Assembly (NCBI RefSeq): GCF_025698545.1
Contig: NC_068565.1
Coordinates: forward strand, 5,890,001-5,954,000
Reading direction: 5' to 3'
Length of the DNA stretch: 64,000 nt
Source: Gossypium raimondii
Taxonomy: Eukaryota; Streptophyta; Magnoliopsida; Malvales; Malvaceae
Part shown: positions 1 to 20,217 of the stretch, piece after piece
Position numbering within the stretch: the stretch's first letter is position 1
Layout: each line of letters starts with the position of its first letter
The notes under the pieces: model-generated
What the model saw: the letters and a program-made list of their open reading frames with translations, nothing else
Told to the model about the DNA's origin: nothing
Database searches by the model: none
Translations under genes and position numbers: made by a program

Positions 1-496
1 ATGAATTTATTCATACCTGCAGCAAGGCCTAATTAACTAATTTATCTACCTATTTAAAACACTAATCGCTTTCAGCTGCTGAAGGATTGTCATGAAATTT
101 AAAGTAGACAATTAATAAATAATTTATATAACAAACAAATTAAAGAAAAATAATAGACATTGTCTAAAAGCTTCACAAACACAACTTTATGTGTGTTTTA
201 TTAAACTTTCATTTTATAGATTTTTAAAATAATTTTGTGGATAATTTTGTTGTTTAATTGTGGTTTGAAAGCTAATTTATAATTATTCAATCCTTGTTTT
301 TATTTTTAACACAATTACAAATAATTTATTTGACTTTGGTTGTTTTCAATTTCTGACAGTTAATATTGTAGCTTAATAATGGAGTTTTTTTATATATTTC
401 ATTTGATTTATTTATAAATAAATAAATCATTGCAATATATGTAAAAATAATTTAAAATATAAAAATTTATTAATATATATTAATATATGTAAAACA

Positions 497-650
497 ACTT
501 TTCTGGAAAATATTTTCAGAAAATCTGCCAAACAGCAGAAAATATTTTACACAGATTCATTCAAACACCAAAAAATATTTTCAGTAAATCATTTTCCAGA
601 AATCATTTTACGGGAAACATTTTACTGGTAAATAAACAGACCCATAAATT
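497..650. repeat. Possible decayed MITE-like inverted repeat
   Basis: Several copies of a short motif of the type GGAAAATATTTTC and its complement lie within 150 bp (for example around 510-530, 574-600 and 615-630), giving an imperfect inverted-repeat structure. Such sequence is common in small non-autonomous plant DNA elements. No clean ends or target duplication were found. Confidence 0.25.
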
Positions 651-840
651 CTCAAAACTAATTCAGTTGCTCCTACTCTCTAACGACCACCATAAAGAAC
701 CCCCCAAATTACATTTTTATTTGCATGAATTAGGTCAAAAATTAAATCTATCTATAATAGGGGAAAATAGAAACGAACCAGTAATGAACAAATTTGCATT
801 GAGAACAACGGGTAGTGGCAGGGGCAAAGTAAAAAACAAA

Positions 841-1030
841 TTAGAGCTTGGAATAGTAACTGTACTCCACAGCGGCTTGAGCTTCCACATAGGCAGTTTC
901 ATGAGAGACCATCTATTGTAACCTCGTAACTTCCTCTTTCCTTGCCGTTGCATTCCTCAATTTATGTTGGATTATCAAAAAGACAACAAGTAGGGACACC
1001 AAAACGACAATGTCGAACCCTAGAGAACCA
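841..1030 (-). pseudogene. UBP16-like ubiquitin protease N-terminal fragment, decayed
   Basis: Read on the minus strand, this stretch encodes a hydrophobic segment (about LGFDIVVLVSLLVVFLII), then QHKLRNATARKEEVTRL, then an in-frame TAG, then VSHETAYVEAQAAVEYSYYS and a TAA at 843-841. The order (membrane anchor, basic patch, K-E-E-V-x-R-L, then an acidic helix rich in E and A) resembles the N-terminus of plant UBP15/16-class ubiquitin-specific proteases, which precedes their MYND zinc finger. No MYND finger or protease domain follows in the window. The frame is open upstream to 1296, but that part looks like low-complexity Pro/Ser sequence. I infer a duplicated or shed 5' gene fragment. Family assignment is from memory and moderate; a chance hydrophobic ORF is the alternative. 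Confidence 0.42.
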
Positions 1031-1299
1031 ACATTTCTTATCCAATAACTTTTATTCCTCTTTTTGGGACGTTTGTGGTGAGATCGATAGTGAGAAGTGA
1101 GAGGAAAGGGAGCAGTGGTGGGGGTTGGGACAGTGATGAGTGAGAGGGAAGGCGGCGACGGTGGGGGTTGGACAAAATAGTAATAGCAACTAGAGGGGAA
1201 GGGAGAAAGATGAGAAGAACAAAGAAGATTGAAACAAAATGAAAAAAAATTATTTTTATAGATGACATCATCTACGACTTGTAGTTTGATTAACAATCA

Positions 1300-2539
1300 A
1301 CTCAAGTTTACTATTAAAATTTAATTGATTTTTAAAAAAATCGTAACGTTGATGGTGCCAATCTAAAAAAAAAATTAAGGGCTCAAACCCAAAAACCCAT
1401 AAACAGTGAGGGTATTTTCGATAATTATGCCAAGATTAAAATAGGGAAATAAATATATTTCAAGAGCGTACGAGATCCATCCCACGCGGCATGAGGTGAT
1501 TGAGACCGAAACACCTCCCCTAGTGATACCGACCAAACATTCAACAAATAAATATTCGCCGTCACTGTTGAGTACCTTTTCCGTTAATACGGACATCCAC
1601 CAAACAAAGCAACGGCCAAATCGCCGTTTCAACCGCTGTTAGCAAACGCCACCCTCTTTTGACTCTTTGCTGCTTCTCAACACGTGGATTTTTTGGAACT
1701 TATTACAGCGGAACACATTGTGTTTCTTTGTTGCGGCATGGCGGCTACGAGTTCGGATAAATTATATATTTTATTAATAATTCCTATTTCTTTAATATTT
1801 TGGCTTTGGATGGGCTATTTACACGATAACAATATACCCATATGATTTAATATAAAAATATTTATTTAAACATATAATGTATTAAATTATTACACGACAC
1901 CATAACATAATATAATATGCAGTCAAAGACTTTGCTGGCTAAGTCAGTATAATCTGGTGCAGGCGATCATTAACAATTAATTGTGGAACGTAGTCCATCT
2001 TTTCACATGTGCAATGTGTGCTTCTCAGGTGCGTGTGGGTCCCATTTTTTATTATAATGTTTAAAATGATAACGCGGTATTCGGCTACATCCAAGGTTCT
2101 TCTTGGAAGAGCCATTTAAATTTTTTTTACAATATATTTATTTAATTCTTTTAAATAATGTAGTAATTTTTAAATAAATATTAAAAAAGATTTAAATTAG
2201 TTCTTATAGTATTTTTTTACCTAAATAAGCCTATTTTTTTAATTTATACTCGTAAAATTACTTGGCCTATTTTTTAATGCCAAAATTATTTTCTCCTGAA
2301 AATAATTAATGATCCTTAATAAATCATTATATATATATATATATTTGTGAATGGTCGTTTTCCCATTTGACTGCCTAAATTGATCATAGACAGATAAAAT
2401 TAAAGAAACGCGTCGCGTAATAATTGGAAGCCAAGATTGAACTGAAGTGGTTCATGCAACAAAAAATCAACTCCCACAGATCCGGCTTTGACTGAACACA
2501 ATGAAGAGCCAAACGGTGCGTTTTGAGCTTATCCTCCAC
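1300..2539. other. Upstream region of the ERF gene, no gene seen
   Basis: AT-rich sequence with some mixed-composition stretches around 1480-1760. It contains an AT dinucleotide tract near 2327-2343 and a CGCG-containing segment (ACGCGTCGCG) near 2408-2417. Short open frames here have no recognisable product. It is most likely promoter-proximal DNA for the downstream ERF gene. Confidence 0.5.
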
Positions 2540-2546
2540 TATATAA
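2540..2546 (+). promoter_or_regulatory. TATA box of the ERF gene
   Basis: TATATAA lies 66 bp upstream of the chosen ERF start codon at 2612. A TATA box here would start transcription near 2570-2580, so the in-frame ATG at 2501 would not be in the mRNA. This supports 2612 as the start. Confidence 0.6.
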
Positions 2547-2611
2547 CCACATCCCTCTCCTTTCCATCTTCCTTAACCCATTCATTTGCAGCTCAAGGGA
2601 GGAAAAAGAAC

Positions 2612-3136
2612 ATGGCTCCGAAATCACAACCGGTCAACCCAAATCCCAACACGACTATGAACGAGATCCGTTACCGCGGAGTCAGAAAGCGTCCATGGGG
2701 CCGTTACGCAGCTGAGATCCGGGACCCGAGAAAAAAGGCCCGAGTCTGGCTCGGTACCTTCGACACTGCCGAGGAAGCAGCGCGTGCTTACGACGCGGCG
2801 GCACGAGAATTCCGTGGCGCCAAGGCTAAAACAAATTTCACCTACACTAACATCAATGACTTCACGCTAAGCCCCAGCCAGAGCAGCACCGTGGAGTCCT
2901 CTTCTCCGCCGCCGTTGGACCTCACACTCGCTAGCGGATCTATTTCGCTCCCCATGACGGCGAATCATCCGGTGTTTTTCGTTGATGTCTTTGCTTCCGC
3001 CGGTAAGCGTCTCTCCGATGCCGGCGGAGCCCAGAGCGATTCAGATTCCTCGTCCTCGGTTGTTGATTTTGAACGAGGGGTGCAACCGAGAGTGTTTGAT
3101 TTTGATCTTAATCAGTTGCCTGCTGAGATGATCTGA
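2612..3136 (+). CDS. ERF4: ERF4/ERF8-type EAR-motif ethylene-response repressor
   Basis: Single-exon 174-aa nuclear transcription factor. Residues 21-77 form a full AP2/ERF domain ([19 protein letters not shown]..., then [16 protein letters not shown] and [14 protein letters not shown]), which in this family binds the GCC box. The C-terminus carries an EAR repression motif, DLNQLP, at about 165-170, which recruits TOPLESS-type co-repressors. A middle [10 protein letters not shown] segment and the [18 protein letters not shown] block match class VIII ERFs (ERF4, ERF8). It is shorter than Arabidopsis ERF4 (222 aa) because the linker between these blocks is reduced. The open frame extends to an ATG at 2501, but that lies upstream of a TATA box, so 2612 (MAPKSQ) is used. 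ERF3/ERF9-type paralogues are less likely given the [12 protein letters not shown] block. Confidence 0.93.
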   Translation: MAPKSQPVNPNPNTTMNEIRYRGVRKRPWGRYAAEIRDPRKKARVWLGTFDTAEEAARAYDAAAREFRGAKAKTNFTYTNINDFTLSPSQSSTVESSSPPPLDLTLASGSISLPMTANHPVFFVDVFASAGKRLSDAGGAQSDSDSSSSVVDFERGVQPRVFDFDLNQLPAEMI

Positions 3137-4130
3137 ATTCTTTTCCCCGTTTGTACCGGATGTCGTTTTAAGCTTCGGTTTTCTGCGTTTTTTGCTTTCC
3201 TCTTTTATGGTAAAAGCTGACATGTAACGTGTATAAAAGAAATGTAACTTCTAGGGACCTATTTTTAGCAACTTGAGGAAATTCGAAATTTCCTCAATGT
3301 TGTTTCTACTTACTTATAATTAAAGTATTTCCTTTTCTTTTTCCCTCTTCCTCTTCTTCTTTCATCTTTTCAACGGAAATGAATGGATATCAAGTTTTAT
3401 TTCATTAAGTTAAAATTTTCAATTTCCTTATAATTATATTTTCAAATTGTCAATGTTATATCAATAACATTATTTTATTAATAAAATTATTAATTTAATC
3501 ATTAAACGAGATGTCAAATCTTACATGACATAATTTAAAATAAATTTTTTAAAAAAGTAAATATTATAAAAATAAATGCCATAAATATCTTAGTTTTAAG
3601 GCATTTAAAGCTTGTACAAAAATTATTATTTACTCTTTCTTTTTCAGTTTCTCTTTATTTTTAGTTTTAATTTAAAAGTTATCGTCAACATTTTACTAAT
3701 AATGGATGGATTTGATTGATATACACTAATAATTTAGTAATGTAATTAGAATGTCCAATTCATTAAATAATAGTTGTTTTTAAAATTGTATTAAATCAAT
3801 ATTTCATATAAATATAAAAAAATAATTGTTTTAAATAGTTTTAAAGAAAATGTAATTTAGTGGCTCTTCTGGACCTTGTTGGTTAGGTTATGTTTACACA
3901 AGGCTGGTAAGGAAATTAAATGAGAATGTAATTTTATTATTTCGGGGGTCAGCTACCAAGGGAGGCGACACCTCAGCTTTCATAGTTAAGCGGGAAATTC
4001 GACGAGTGTTTTGATGATGCGCTACCTAATGGGTCCCATTTCGTACGGAAACCGCACTTTGTTGATAATAGAAAAATGGAATCCACTTCCCAATTTAAAT
4101 CTTAAAAATTAATAATAATAATAATAATAA
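3137..4130. other. 3' flank of the ERF gene, no gene seen
   Basis: Includes the ERF 3'UTR (AT-rich after about 3200) and low-complexity AT-rich DNA. A (TAA)n microsatellite lies near 4108-4127. No coding signal was recognised. Confidence 0.5.
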
Positions 4131-4610
4131 GAGTCGGCCGCGTCTAATAAAAAATACCTTCTCGTGATCAGAGCCATCCATTACATCTGATCCCACTAGG
4201 CAGTCTTTTGATCAAATGGTTGGGTTTATTGTCCGCACGTGAAATAGTCTTCAAAGTGGTAGCCGCGGCGGCCGCGTTTGGGGTGGGACCCAGTCTTTGC
4301 GTTTTCTTTGATTTAATTCTCCACACTCTCTAACGTTAAAAACTCGACCTTTACCCATTCATCATTCGCCACCTGTTTCTCTTCGCGTGAACTTCCCTAT
4401 GGTTGTCTGTAGAGGCGGCTAAGGAAAAACAAAAACATTAAAACAAAGGCCTGGGGGTGGCATGTCCGAAGGTGAGTGACAGTTAAGCCGGCACATCCAT
4501 GTAGTGGGGACCCGGGCTTACTATGTTTGGGGATGCTGTTGTGCGACACGTTGGGCGGCACTTCGGCTCCGGCGGCTGAGGATTCGAGAGTATTGCTAAA
4601 TAGTCACTGC
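4130..4610. other. GC-rich non-coding block between ERF and Yippee genes
   Basis: About 480 bp much richer in G+C than its surroundings. It includes a CGGCGGCCGCG run near 4265-4277, a CACGTG G-box at 4236-4241, a GGGACCC near 4287 and a second near 4507. No long open frame was found on either strand. It may be a promoter or conserved regulatory block, or an old gene fragment I cannot recognise. Confidence 0.4.
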
Positions 4611-6013
4611 CGTTGACCTCACATAACAGCGGCTTTATTCAACTGTCCAGCTGTCTGACCTATAATGTTTTTCGGTTTATTAATAAAATAATTTGAGAGA
4701 GATAATATTATAATATTTTGTATTTAAATCTCATTTATATAAAAACTAAAAATATTTTTAAAGTAATATTTATTCCTTTCTAAATAATAAATTTTTAATA
4801 ATTTTATAATCAAATTACAGATATTACCAATTTAATTATACTTTTAACATATACTATGGAAGATTAAAAATACTTTTTATAAAATAAATTATATTATTGT
4901 GAAACTTGAACATAATACTATAATTTTATACCTTAACTTTAGAATTTAAAGTAAATCAAAGATAACATACTAATTTGTATTCTTTTTAAAAAAATAATTT
5001 TGTTGATTAATTTTATAATATTATGGCTTTGTTTTATTATTAGGATGGTTTTTAATGTTTTGAGTAATATTATTAACATTGGTTTTAAAGATTGATTAAT
5101 ACAAATCTTTAAAAAAGATTAGGATCGGTTATTTTTATAATATTATATTTATTGAATATTGATTAAAAATAGCACTTTTGTTTAGAAATTATCGTTAGCA
5201 AGTGTGGTTGTCGTCAATCTTGTATTTGTGTTCATATTGTGTCATGGTACCAAAAAAGCACTCAACTAACTTTTATTTTTATGAAAAAAAACTACTAGTT
5301 ATATGTTGGCATCATAAAAACTTATTCTCTAATATAATTCTAGGAGTTCTCATTTATTTTACGATCCGAGATTAGTTTTTTTGTGCTTAGAATGGTATTC
5401 AAGTAAAGCTTCCTAATAATACTATCATCAAAATTCGAACTTGATCCAAATACTTGAGAAAGAAGTCCACTCTAACACTCGAACTAGTTGTATGTTGACC
5501 TCAAAAATCCACCATCAAAATTTTCACCAAAACTTCCAACCCAGATTCTATTAAAATAAATTCACCAAAAAAAGGGAAACTAAATCACAAAAGAAAAGAA
5601 CTTTGAATGAAAAATGCCAAAAATTTTACACTTATAGCAAGTTGTTTATGAAAATTTAATCTCTTACTAGAGATGGACTTATTACCCTTTTTGTTTGATT
5701 CTTAGTCATGGATCTAGAATTAAGCTTGATTGACAAAAGCCCAATTCAACTTAAGTACTTAACCACAGTTGAACCCTTTCATGGGCTTTACCCCAAAACT
5801 CCCACAATCATTATCACCACCAAAAATCTCCTTTTATAATTTTATCATCACCACCCCTACTATGTCATCTAATCCCCACACCTCCAAATTTTCTTTTAAC
5901 ACCTTTTCTCCATCGTAGAAACTAGAATCCAAGATTTTGCCATAGCAGTGTAAAGAACAAAAGGAAAAAAGAGAAGAAAAGAAAAGAAAAGAATATATAT
6001 ATAAAGAGGAAAA
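4611..6013. other. AT-rich spacer upstream of the Yippee gene
   Basis: AT-rich DNA with no recognisable gene. The last 300 bp become purine-rich (AAAAGAAAAGAAAAG near 5976-5990) and probably include the 5'UTR of the Yippee gene. Confidence 0.45.
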
Positions 6014-7557
6014 ATGGGAAGGATATTTGTGGTTGAGCTTGATGGAAGGTCTTATAGATGCAAGTTTTGTAGAACTCACTTGGCTCTCCCTGATGATCTT
6101 GTTTCCAGGGTACCAACTTTCATTTTCTTCTCTTTATCTCCTTTGTGTTTCTGGGTTTTTCATTTCTGAGCCATTTGTTTTGCAGTTATCATCTAAAAAT
6201 GATGTTTTGGTAGTAAAAGTTGGTTCTTTAGTTATTATTGATGAAAGAAAGCTTAAAGTTGACAACTTTTGATGTTTGGATCCTGTTGTCTTTAGCTAGG
6301 TAACACTAGAAACATGATCAATAACAGTACTATTGGTTTTATGATGGGTTGTTGATGATAGGTTGTGAAATGAATATGTGTGTTTTGTGCAAATGTAGTT
6401 GGCATTTAGGGGAAGATTAAATAGGAGAACCTCACAGTTTAGGATTTTGGGGAATTGGGGGGAAATGTGAAATTTCAGTAAAGATTAGGATTCCATTTAC
6501 TTGTCAATTAGGAACTTGATTTGTCTCTGTTGATTTATAATCACAAATTTGGAACTCATGGACATAACAAGAGTTTCACCAAAAGGCCTCATCCTCTTTT
6601 AAGATTGGGAAATTTCTTGGGTTGATGCAATCTTTTATGCCTTAGCTAAGAGCCTTTATGTTTTTAAAATTGCTAAACCTGAAGGTTTATTTGCTTTTCT
6701 AATTAGCTGTAGTTTGATGTATCAATTATGTGTCGTTAAATTTTGATATTAACAGTATGCAATGCATAGTTGTACTCCATGCTAACAACTTCTTTCGAAT
6801 TTTCTCCATTTGTTCAGTCTTTCCATTGTCGCCGGGGGAAAGCCTACCTCTTCAATAATGCGTAAGATCTCATAGTTTCTTCGATGATTGCTTGACTGAT
6901 TTCTTTTCCCTTTTTCTTTAAGGGAATGTTCATTTGGTTATCCGGATCTCATACCTTAACTCTTGGCTGTGCAATACTGAAATTTTCATATTACACCGTC
7001 ACGATCTTTACAAAAGCAATGAATCTTCAAAGTCTCGTAACTGCGCGACATTTGAAGCTTTGAATCGCTTATTGTTTAGAATTCCATTCTCCAGGGTGAA
7101 CATAACAGTTGGAGCCTTGGAAGAGAGGGTGATGCTATCTGGAATGCATACTGTGGCTGATATATTTTGCTGCTGTTGTGGACAAATTGTTGGCTGGAAA
7201 TACGTAATTCCCCTGTCTTAAACACATACACATTTATTCGGATAATTCAAGATTGACAGAAAATCTAGCACCTGAAGACTGTATCCATAATCGAATCTAA
7301 CTAACTTTTATCTTTACTTTGAAGGAGGCTGCACATGAGAAGAGTCAAAAGTACAAAGAAGGAAAGTTTGTTCTTGAGAGGTAAAACGTTTTTCTTTAGC
7401 CTTTTGGTTCCTTCATTTCTTCTTAACAATGGAAACATCATATAGGTTAGTCCGTTCTTTTGCATCGGACAGGGGAAGGATCGTGGATGAAATTGACTTC
7501 TCGTCGGAAGTATACATTGATACCCGTCCTAGTATGAGCGATGGCGAAGACGCGTAG
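6014..7557 (+). CDS. Yippee-like zinc-binding protein
   Basis: Five coding exons: 6014-6109, 6818-6861, 7095-7203, 7325-7380, 7446-7557, giving 138 aa. The product begins [19 protein letters not shown]. It has the family zinc signature C-x2-C-x52-C-x2-C at C16/C19 and C72/C75, with exactly 52 residues between the pairs. It continues [12 protein letters not shown], then [20 protein letters not shown], the conserved Yippee C-terminal block. All splice junctions are GT-AG and frame is kept through each. The family fold is a small beta-tent zinc domain related to CULT/Mis18. Molecular function of plant members is poorly known; animal YPEL5 is part of a CTLH-type ubiquitin ligase. The C-terminal tail ([18 protein letters not shown]) is acidic and variable in the family. 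Identification is firm; function is inferred only. Confidence 0.95.
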
Positions 7558-8690
7558 GATGTAAACCACTGTTTCTGAGCTAGATCTAGAAATATAATAT
7601 AGTAGCAGCAGGTGTAATGTATGTACATACATATATGCAAGGAAATAATGTAAGAAATTGGCGTGGAAGATTTGGTGTTTGCAACTTGATCCATCTGACA
7701 AAGTACTTGTATGTTAGTTCCATGATGTGTCTGGTACAAACATTCTTATGTTCTGTTGGGCATGCATATAACTCAAGATTCAGGCTTTATCAAAGTTCCT
7801 TTTTTTAGTTGAGACCATTTCCTTTATTAACCACATGTTTGCAATCAAAGTTTGGAATTTTAAGTTTTCAAAACCATTTTTCATTCTTCTTTTTATAAGC
7901 TATAACCTATTTTATACAATATTAACTATAAATGAAAAATACGTTTGAAAATTATTAAAATTACATTATTTAAAATTCTAAAGACAATAGCATTGTACTT
8001 CATAAAATTCTAATATATATATATAAATTAATAAAAAATAAAAATTCTAAGATGTTCATAATTTTTTTCATATCTATAACTATATACATGCGATATGTTA
8101 TGTAAATATAGAATCTTAATAATTCAATAAATTTTTTCGTTCAATATAAAAATAATTTAATTAAAATTTAAAAGTTATCCGAAAAGAATTAAAAAGAAGA
8201 AGGCCAAAATAACAAAAAAAAAAAAAAAAGAATGTTAAGCATTAACTTAATGAGTGTGCCTTTACTTAGCTTTTGAAATTAAGTTATTTTATTAAACTGA
8301 CGAATCTATAAAAGATAACAATTTTATATTTAATTAATTAAATCATGAAAAACAAAAACAAAAGAGAAGTTTGTCATTTACTTATGAATTACTTTAGGTC
8401 AAACGGTTTATGAGAACCTTTAAAACGACAAGCCGGTTTGATCATGTCAAGAGCCAACTTTTTATCCGTCTATTAAGGTTGCCAGGCAAAGGCGAACTCT
8501 TCCAAAAAATAATATTTTTTAAGAAAAAAAAAAACGTTTTCTGTTCTTCTTCTTCTTTTGTTTTTCCCTTTAATTTTTTCATAAATTAACCTTTGCTCTT
8601 TTCATTTCTTTCCTACTTTTTTTTTGTGTGTGTGTTTTTTTTTCTTGCAGATAAACGGTAGAAAGAAAGGAAAGTAAACAAGAATCAAAG
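7558..8690. other. Spacer and upstream region of the Ser/Arg-rich gene
   Basis: 3'UTR of the Yippee gene to roughly 7800, then AT-rich DNA with a poly-A run near 8214-8229. Just before the next start codon, a long pyrimidine tract ends in TTTCTTGCAG at 8641-8650. This is a convincing 3' splice site, so the next gene probably has a 5'UTR intron. Confidence 0.45.
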
Positions 8691-11090
8691 ATGGGAAAAT
8701 CATCTTCTTTGAAGAAAAAACGTTCCAAAAAGTCATCTCAGGTAATTTCTTTTCCTTTCCCCCTTTTTAAATGTGAATCAAATTTCCTTTTTTGGGGTTA
8801 AATTTTTGGTCAATTATGACCTGCAATTTGTAGTTTAGTGGTTTAAAGATTTACCCATTGTTTGGATGTGTAGGAACATGAAAGAAATCTTTAGGTTCAT
8901 TTGTATTTTGGTTTTTTTTCCCTTAGAAAGATTGGAAATTTTTGAACTGTTTCTAATCCAGGAAATTGAAAGTTGAGAAATTTGGACGGGTACTTCTGGT
9001 ATTTTCTTCCTATAAAATCAAAAGTTTGAACTTTGGTTTAGTTTGTACTTAATATGGTGATTTTAATTAGTTATTAGATAATCCTTGTTTTAGTAAGTAA
9101 AGTTAGCATTTATTAATGTTTAAATGAAAAGTTAGGGTAAAAACGGGTTCTTAATTTCTTTTCCTATGTATGTATGAATGTATGTATGTATGTGCATTCT
9201 TCATTTTAGTTGCGAATGAGGAAGAGAAATAAGGTTAAGGGCAAGAAAAGCAAGTCCAAGAAGCTTCGACATCGGCAAGATGATTCTGTTTCTTATTCAG
9301 ATGATACTGATTCGACAAGTACCGCATCTATTTCATCCTCTAGTTCCGAGGATGATTATAAAAGTCGAAGGTCCCAGTCTCGTAATAGGAAGGACATGAA
9401 AGGTAAAAAGAAGAGAGCTAGAAGGCTGTCCTCCGGTAGGGAAAGTAGTGGGAATTCTCCTTGCATAAAGAAACGTGGAGGATCAAGGAAGAGAACCAGT
9501 AAGAGGAAAAAGTCTACAAGAGATGTGATTATGAGTTCTCGTAGTAGTAGTAGTAGGTCCTTGAGTTGCTCAACTTGTCCGAGTGACAGCGACGAGAGTG
9601 GATATGAGAAGAGAAAGGGCAGATCAGAAAGGAGGGAGAAATATGGTAGGTCGGAGAAGGTTAAAGGAGGAAGCAAAAGGAGTAAGGGCCGATCAAGGAG
9701 TTGTTCTTCTTGTAGTAGATATAATGAAGGATCTGATCATTCAATTGGGGAAAGAGTAATGGAAGAGAGCAACACGAGGCGGCTGAAATCGGTTATTACT
9801 GTTGTTAAGCGAGAAAATGAAAGCAGCAGAGAATTGATTGCTGATGAGCCTAAAGAAGATGTATATGATTACGATGATTACCCATCCTGTAGGAGCAATG
9901 ATAGCAATGATGGCTGTAATCCGAGGGAGTTACAGCAATATCCCCATGCTATATCTGAGACGAAAAGGCCTCCAGATGATGAGCAAGTAGAAGTTTCTAA
10001 TGTCAGAATGAGCAGCATCGAGGAAATTAATGTTTCGAATGCAACTGATGGTTTAATTGGTGATGATATTGAATTGATTTTAAGACAGCATGCACTGGAG
10101 AACTTGAAAAAGTTTCGTGGTGGGCTCCAGAAAAACATTAATCCTCCAATTACTCCAAATGATAATAGTGCTGCTGATGTTAAAGCACTGTCTTCTGTAA
10201 ACACTGACTCGTTTCAGATTAAAGCCCCTAAGGTAGATGATGGTAGAATGGTGATAACGAGCCAAGTGAGCCAACAGATTAGACAGTCTCCGGTTAGAAG
10301 AGACTCATCCACCCTTCCTAAGAATGATAGGAACACTCCACATATGAGTGATGGAAGATATTCCGAGACCGTCGGGAGTGATCTTGCTCCCCCATTGGCT
10401 CGGGTGGTTTCCACTTCTGTTCCTACTAATAAGCCGAAGTTGGTTATCTCACAAACTGGTCTTGAAGCACCTAACACTCACACTGCGCTGAAACAAGAAG
10501 CTGCCACCCAAGAACCTTGTCAAGCCAAGTGGGTAACTGATAGTAATGTGGATGAGCGTGGTTTAGAAACCACCCAAACCATAAAACCCTCCGAGGAGAA
10601 TGCAGCTTCTGTTTCTAATAGGCCAAAATCTGTTAAATTGCGAGCAGGACAGGAGCCACCTAATACTTATAGCACCCAAAAACAAGATTCTGCTGCACTA
10701 GAATCTTCTCAAGGTAAGTCGGTAACTGAGAGTAGCGTGAATGATAGTAGTTCCCAAAGTGTGAACCCCCATGAATGTGGCAATCCGGGCAGTAAAGTTA
10801 ACGATACATGCAATAAGCCAACTTCTTCTGGAAACATTAGCTCAGATAAACAGGAAGATGAGACCAAGGATGGTTCACAATTTCAACAAAAGACAATGTC
10901 TGTAATGCGGGGTGGGGAAATGGTACAGGTTAGGTTTTAACCCGGTAGTATCAATTTATCAATCTCTTAAGTGTCGATCATAATATTGTTGAATTTATTT
11001 TATTTTATTTTTTTCTTTTTGCAGGTGAGTTACCAGGTCTATATTCCGAAGCGTGCCCCTGCTTTGGCTAGGAGACAACTCAAGCGCTGA
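8691..11090 (+). CDS. Ser/Arg-rich basic nuclear-type protein, function unknown
   Basis: Three coding exons, 8691-8741, 9210-10928 and 11025-11090, encode 611 aa. The first 17 residues (MGKSSSLKKKRSKKSSQ) and the next about 150 are very basic and Ser/Arg/Lys-rich, with runs such as SSRSSSSRSLSCS, typical of SRRM-like nuclear proteins. A conserved-looking block, GDDIELILRQHALENLKKF, sits near residues 298-320. The extreme C-terminus, on its own exon, is VSYQVYIPKRAPALARRQLKR, which looks conserved and basic. Residues about 423-478 and 486-540 form an internal imperfect duplication (NKPKLVIS...APNTHTALKQ and NRPKSVKL...PPNTYSTQKQ). I recognise only the general plant 'serine/arginine repetitive matrix-like' type. 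A splicing-related role is inference from composition. Confidence 0.85.
9168..9193. repeat. (TATG)n microsatellite in intron 1
   Basis: Tandem TATG units with one variant lie in intron 1 of the Ser/Arg-rich gene, about 20 bp before the exon 2 acceptor. Confidence 0.7.
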
Positions 11091-11478
11091 GCTTCGCTGT
11101 TACCTATTGGATTGATTTGGATGACCCGAGAACTGCAGCAGTTAACTACAATTTTGGCTGCTATTGCAATGCTATTGATAGTTGTAGAAGACTAAATTAT
11201 GATAATGGACCAAATGATTTATGATTCATCTCTAGTTGGCAGTATGTTATGGTAGCATCGTTGTCATTGTAATATTTTAGCTCACTTGCTTGAATATTAG
11301 ATTTACCTTTCTGGGGATAGTTGCTTCTATTTTTTTTTCTTTTTCCTGCACGGACTTGATAGTTTTATATACAATATGATCATACAAGTAAAACATGAAC
11401 ACAATATAAATAATTTAATTATTTGAGATTCTTTTTTCTTTTTTGGTAATAATAACAGGATAGTTTAATTACAAACCA
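11091..11478. other. 3' flank of the Ser/Arg-rich gene
   Basis: Probable 3'UTR to about 11330 followed by AT-rich DNA. No gene seen. Confidence 0.45.
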
Positions 11479-11634
11479 TCAGAATTGGCCAAAAGGTTGG
11501 GTATCTAAACGAATCTTATCGGTGACCTTAGCTGGAGGACCATGTAAAATTCGTGGACCACCTGAATAATCCTTCATTGTGCCTGCTTTCTGGATGCATG
11601 TTTTCAATTCAAAATTATGGTAATTGACATCAAA
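11479..11634 (-). other. Short coding-like segment, possible orphan last exon
   Basis: A minus-strand frame open from 11634 to a TGA at 11481-11479. It reads FELKTCIQKAGTMKDYSGG, then PRILHGPPAKVTDKIRLDTQ and PFGQF. An internal ATG at 11577 would give 32 aa. Amino-acid composition and base composition are more gene-like than the AT-rich surroundings, and AG acceptors occur around 11582-11592. It lies on the same strand as the kinase gene, about 350 bp past its stop, so it could be an alternative last exon, a remnant of a lost neighbour, or chance. I do not recognise the family. Confidence 0.3.
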
Positions 11635-11998
11635 CTATCCAATCAAACAATGAAATAATTGAATAAAGGGCAAATGATTGCCTGCTTTTTCATTCATGAA
11701 AATTGAACAGTGGAAAATTGTAAACTCTAAGAAAACTCATTGTGCAAAGATTATACAAAGAGATTATTTTTAATGAATGATTAATGTTTGTGAGACTACA
11801 TCTTGTAACGTGATAATTGCAAAATCTAATTATACATCAATGTTGTCCCCATAACAAAAATGTAAAAATAGATGATTTAATCATAATGGATGCAAAAATA
11901 CATAATTTCTCACAATGTTATGTACATCAAAATCAAAATTAGTGCAGAACTGTAAACACACTACAAAAACAGATATAATCCATCTCTGGTTTTTCCCT

Positions 11999-20217
<8,219 letters not shown>

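Noticed and set aside
2501-2611. Upstream in-frame ATG extending the ERF protein by 37 residues
   Set aside because: It lies upstream of the TATA box at 2540-2546, and the extra residues do not resemble ERF4/8 N-termini.
9356-9676. Minus-strand 106-codon frame rich in Leu
   Set aside because: It is antisense to the Ser/Arg-rich exon 2 of a gene with good splice sites.
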